A program made the translations under genes and the position numbers. A DNA stretch of 12,356 bases. Source: an uncultured Collinsella sp. Its GTDB lineage: Bacteria; Actinomycetota; Coriobacteriia; Coriobacteriales; Coriobacteriaceae. Where the stretch lies: assembly GCA_902489225.1 (NCBI GenBank), contig CABTZA010000039.1:1-12356 (forward strand), read 5' to 3'. The first letter of the stretch is position 1; every line of letters starts with the position of its first letter. A model generated the notes under the pieces. It saw only the letters and a list, made by a program, of their open reading frames with translations. It did no database searches and had not been told where the DNA came from. This document shows, one piece after another, positions 12,254-12,356 of this stretch.

Positions 12254-12356
12254 GCGCTCGTTGGGCGATATGCCTGATAGTTATTTATTAAGTTGTGATA
12301 ACTTCTTATTAACATGCGGCCGCCTTAAGGGGGCTGCGTCGGCCGTATTGCACTGC
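12254..12356. other. AT-rich intergenic DNA at the right edge
   Basis: After the ackA terminator the sequence becomes AT-rich (about 12275-12315) and includes a small dyad AAGTT-GTGAT-AACTT (12290-12304). It then turns GC-rich with two CGGCCG sites. It may hold the promoter of a gene beyond the window, but no convincing -35/-10 pair or ORF is visible. Confidence 0.4.

Overview
This window looks like chromosome from a member of the Coriobacteriia, most likely Collinsella or a close relative. The basis is the GC-rich, strongly C/G-ending codons, the gene families (LPXTG-anchored C69 dipeptidase, acetate kinase, YugP-type peptidase) and general familiarity with such genomes. I could not run a search, so the placement is an inference. 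No tRNA, rRNA, CRISPR array, insertion sequence or prophage gene is visible.

Left part, minus strand (1-4430). Reading in the direction of transcription, a YegS-type lipid/diacylglycerol kinase (4430-3513) is followed by an unusually small coupled membrane-protein gene (3503-3411) and a strong terminator. A TATAAT promoter then leads into a secreted, sortase-anchored C69 dipeptidase (3103-1154). After that transcript's terminator hairpins a new promoter starts the most interesting unit. This is a 22-residue leader peptide with three consecutive Trp codons (966-898), an intrinsic terminator with a UUCG loop (860-831), and then a TrpP-like tryptophan transporter (753-181). The leader RNA contains several mutually exclusive complementary segments, including a 20-of-21 long-range inverted repeat and a helix that bulges out the leader's own ribosome binding site. 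The layout fits ribosome-mediated transcription attenuation of a tryptophan uptake gene. The left edge (1-180) holds no gene but has a + strand terminator-like hairpin and a 103-bp nested inverted repeat.

Middle part, plus strand (4529-8692). This is housekeeping: RNase D, a YugP-family membrane zinc metallopeptidase, both subunits of exonuclease VII (xseA, xseB) and a HIT-family nucleotide hydrolase. Nucleic-acid turnover is the common theme. RNase D and the lipid kinase diverge from overlapping -10 elements.

Right part, plus strand (8734-12356). A LysR-type regulator and a major-facilitator transporter form a regulator/transporter pair with visibly more AT-rich, less biased codons than their neighbours, followed by a terminator. 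Acetate kinase (ackA) comes next, with highly biased codons and a strong terminator. The last 100 bases are AT-rich intergenic DNA leading out of the window.
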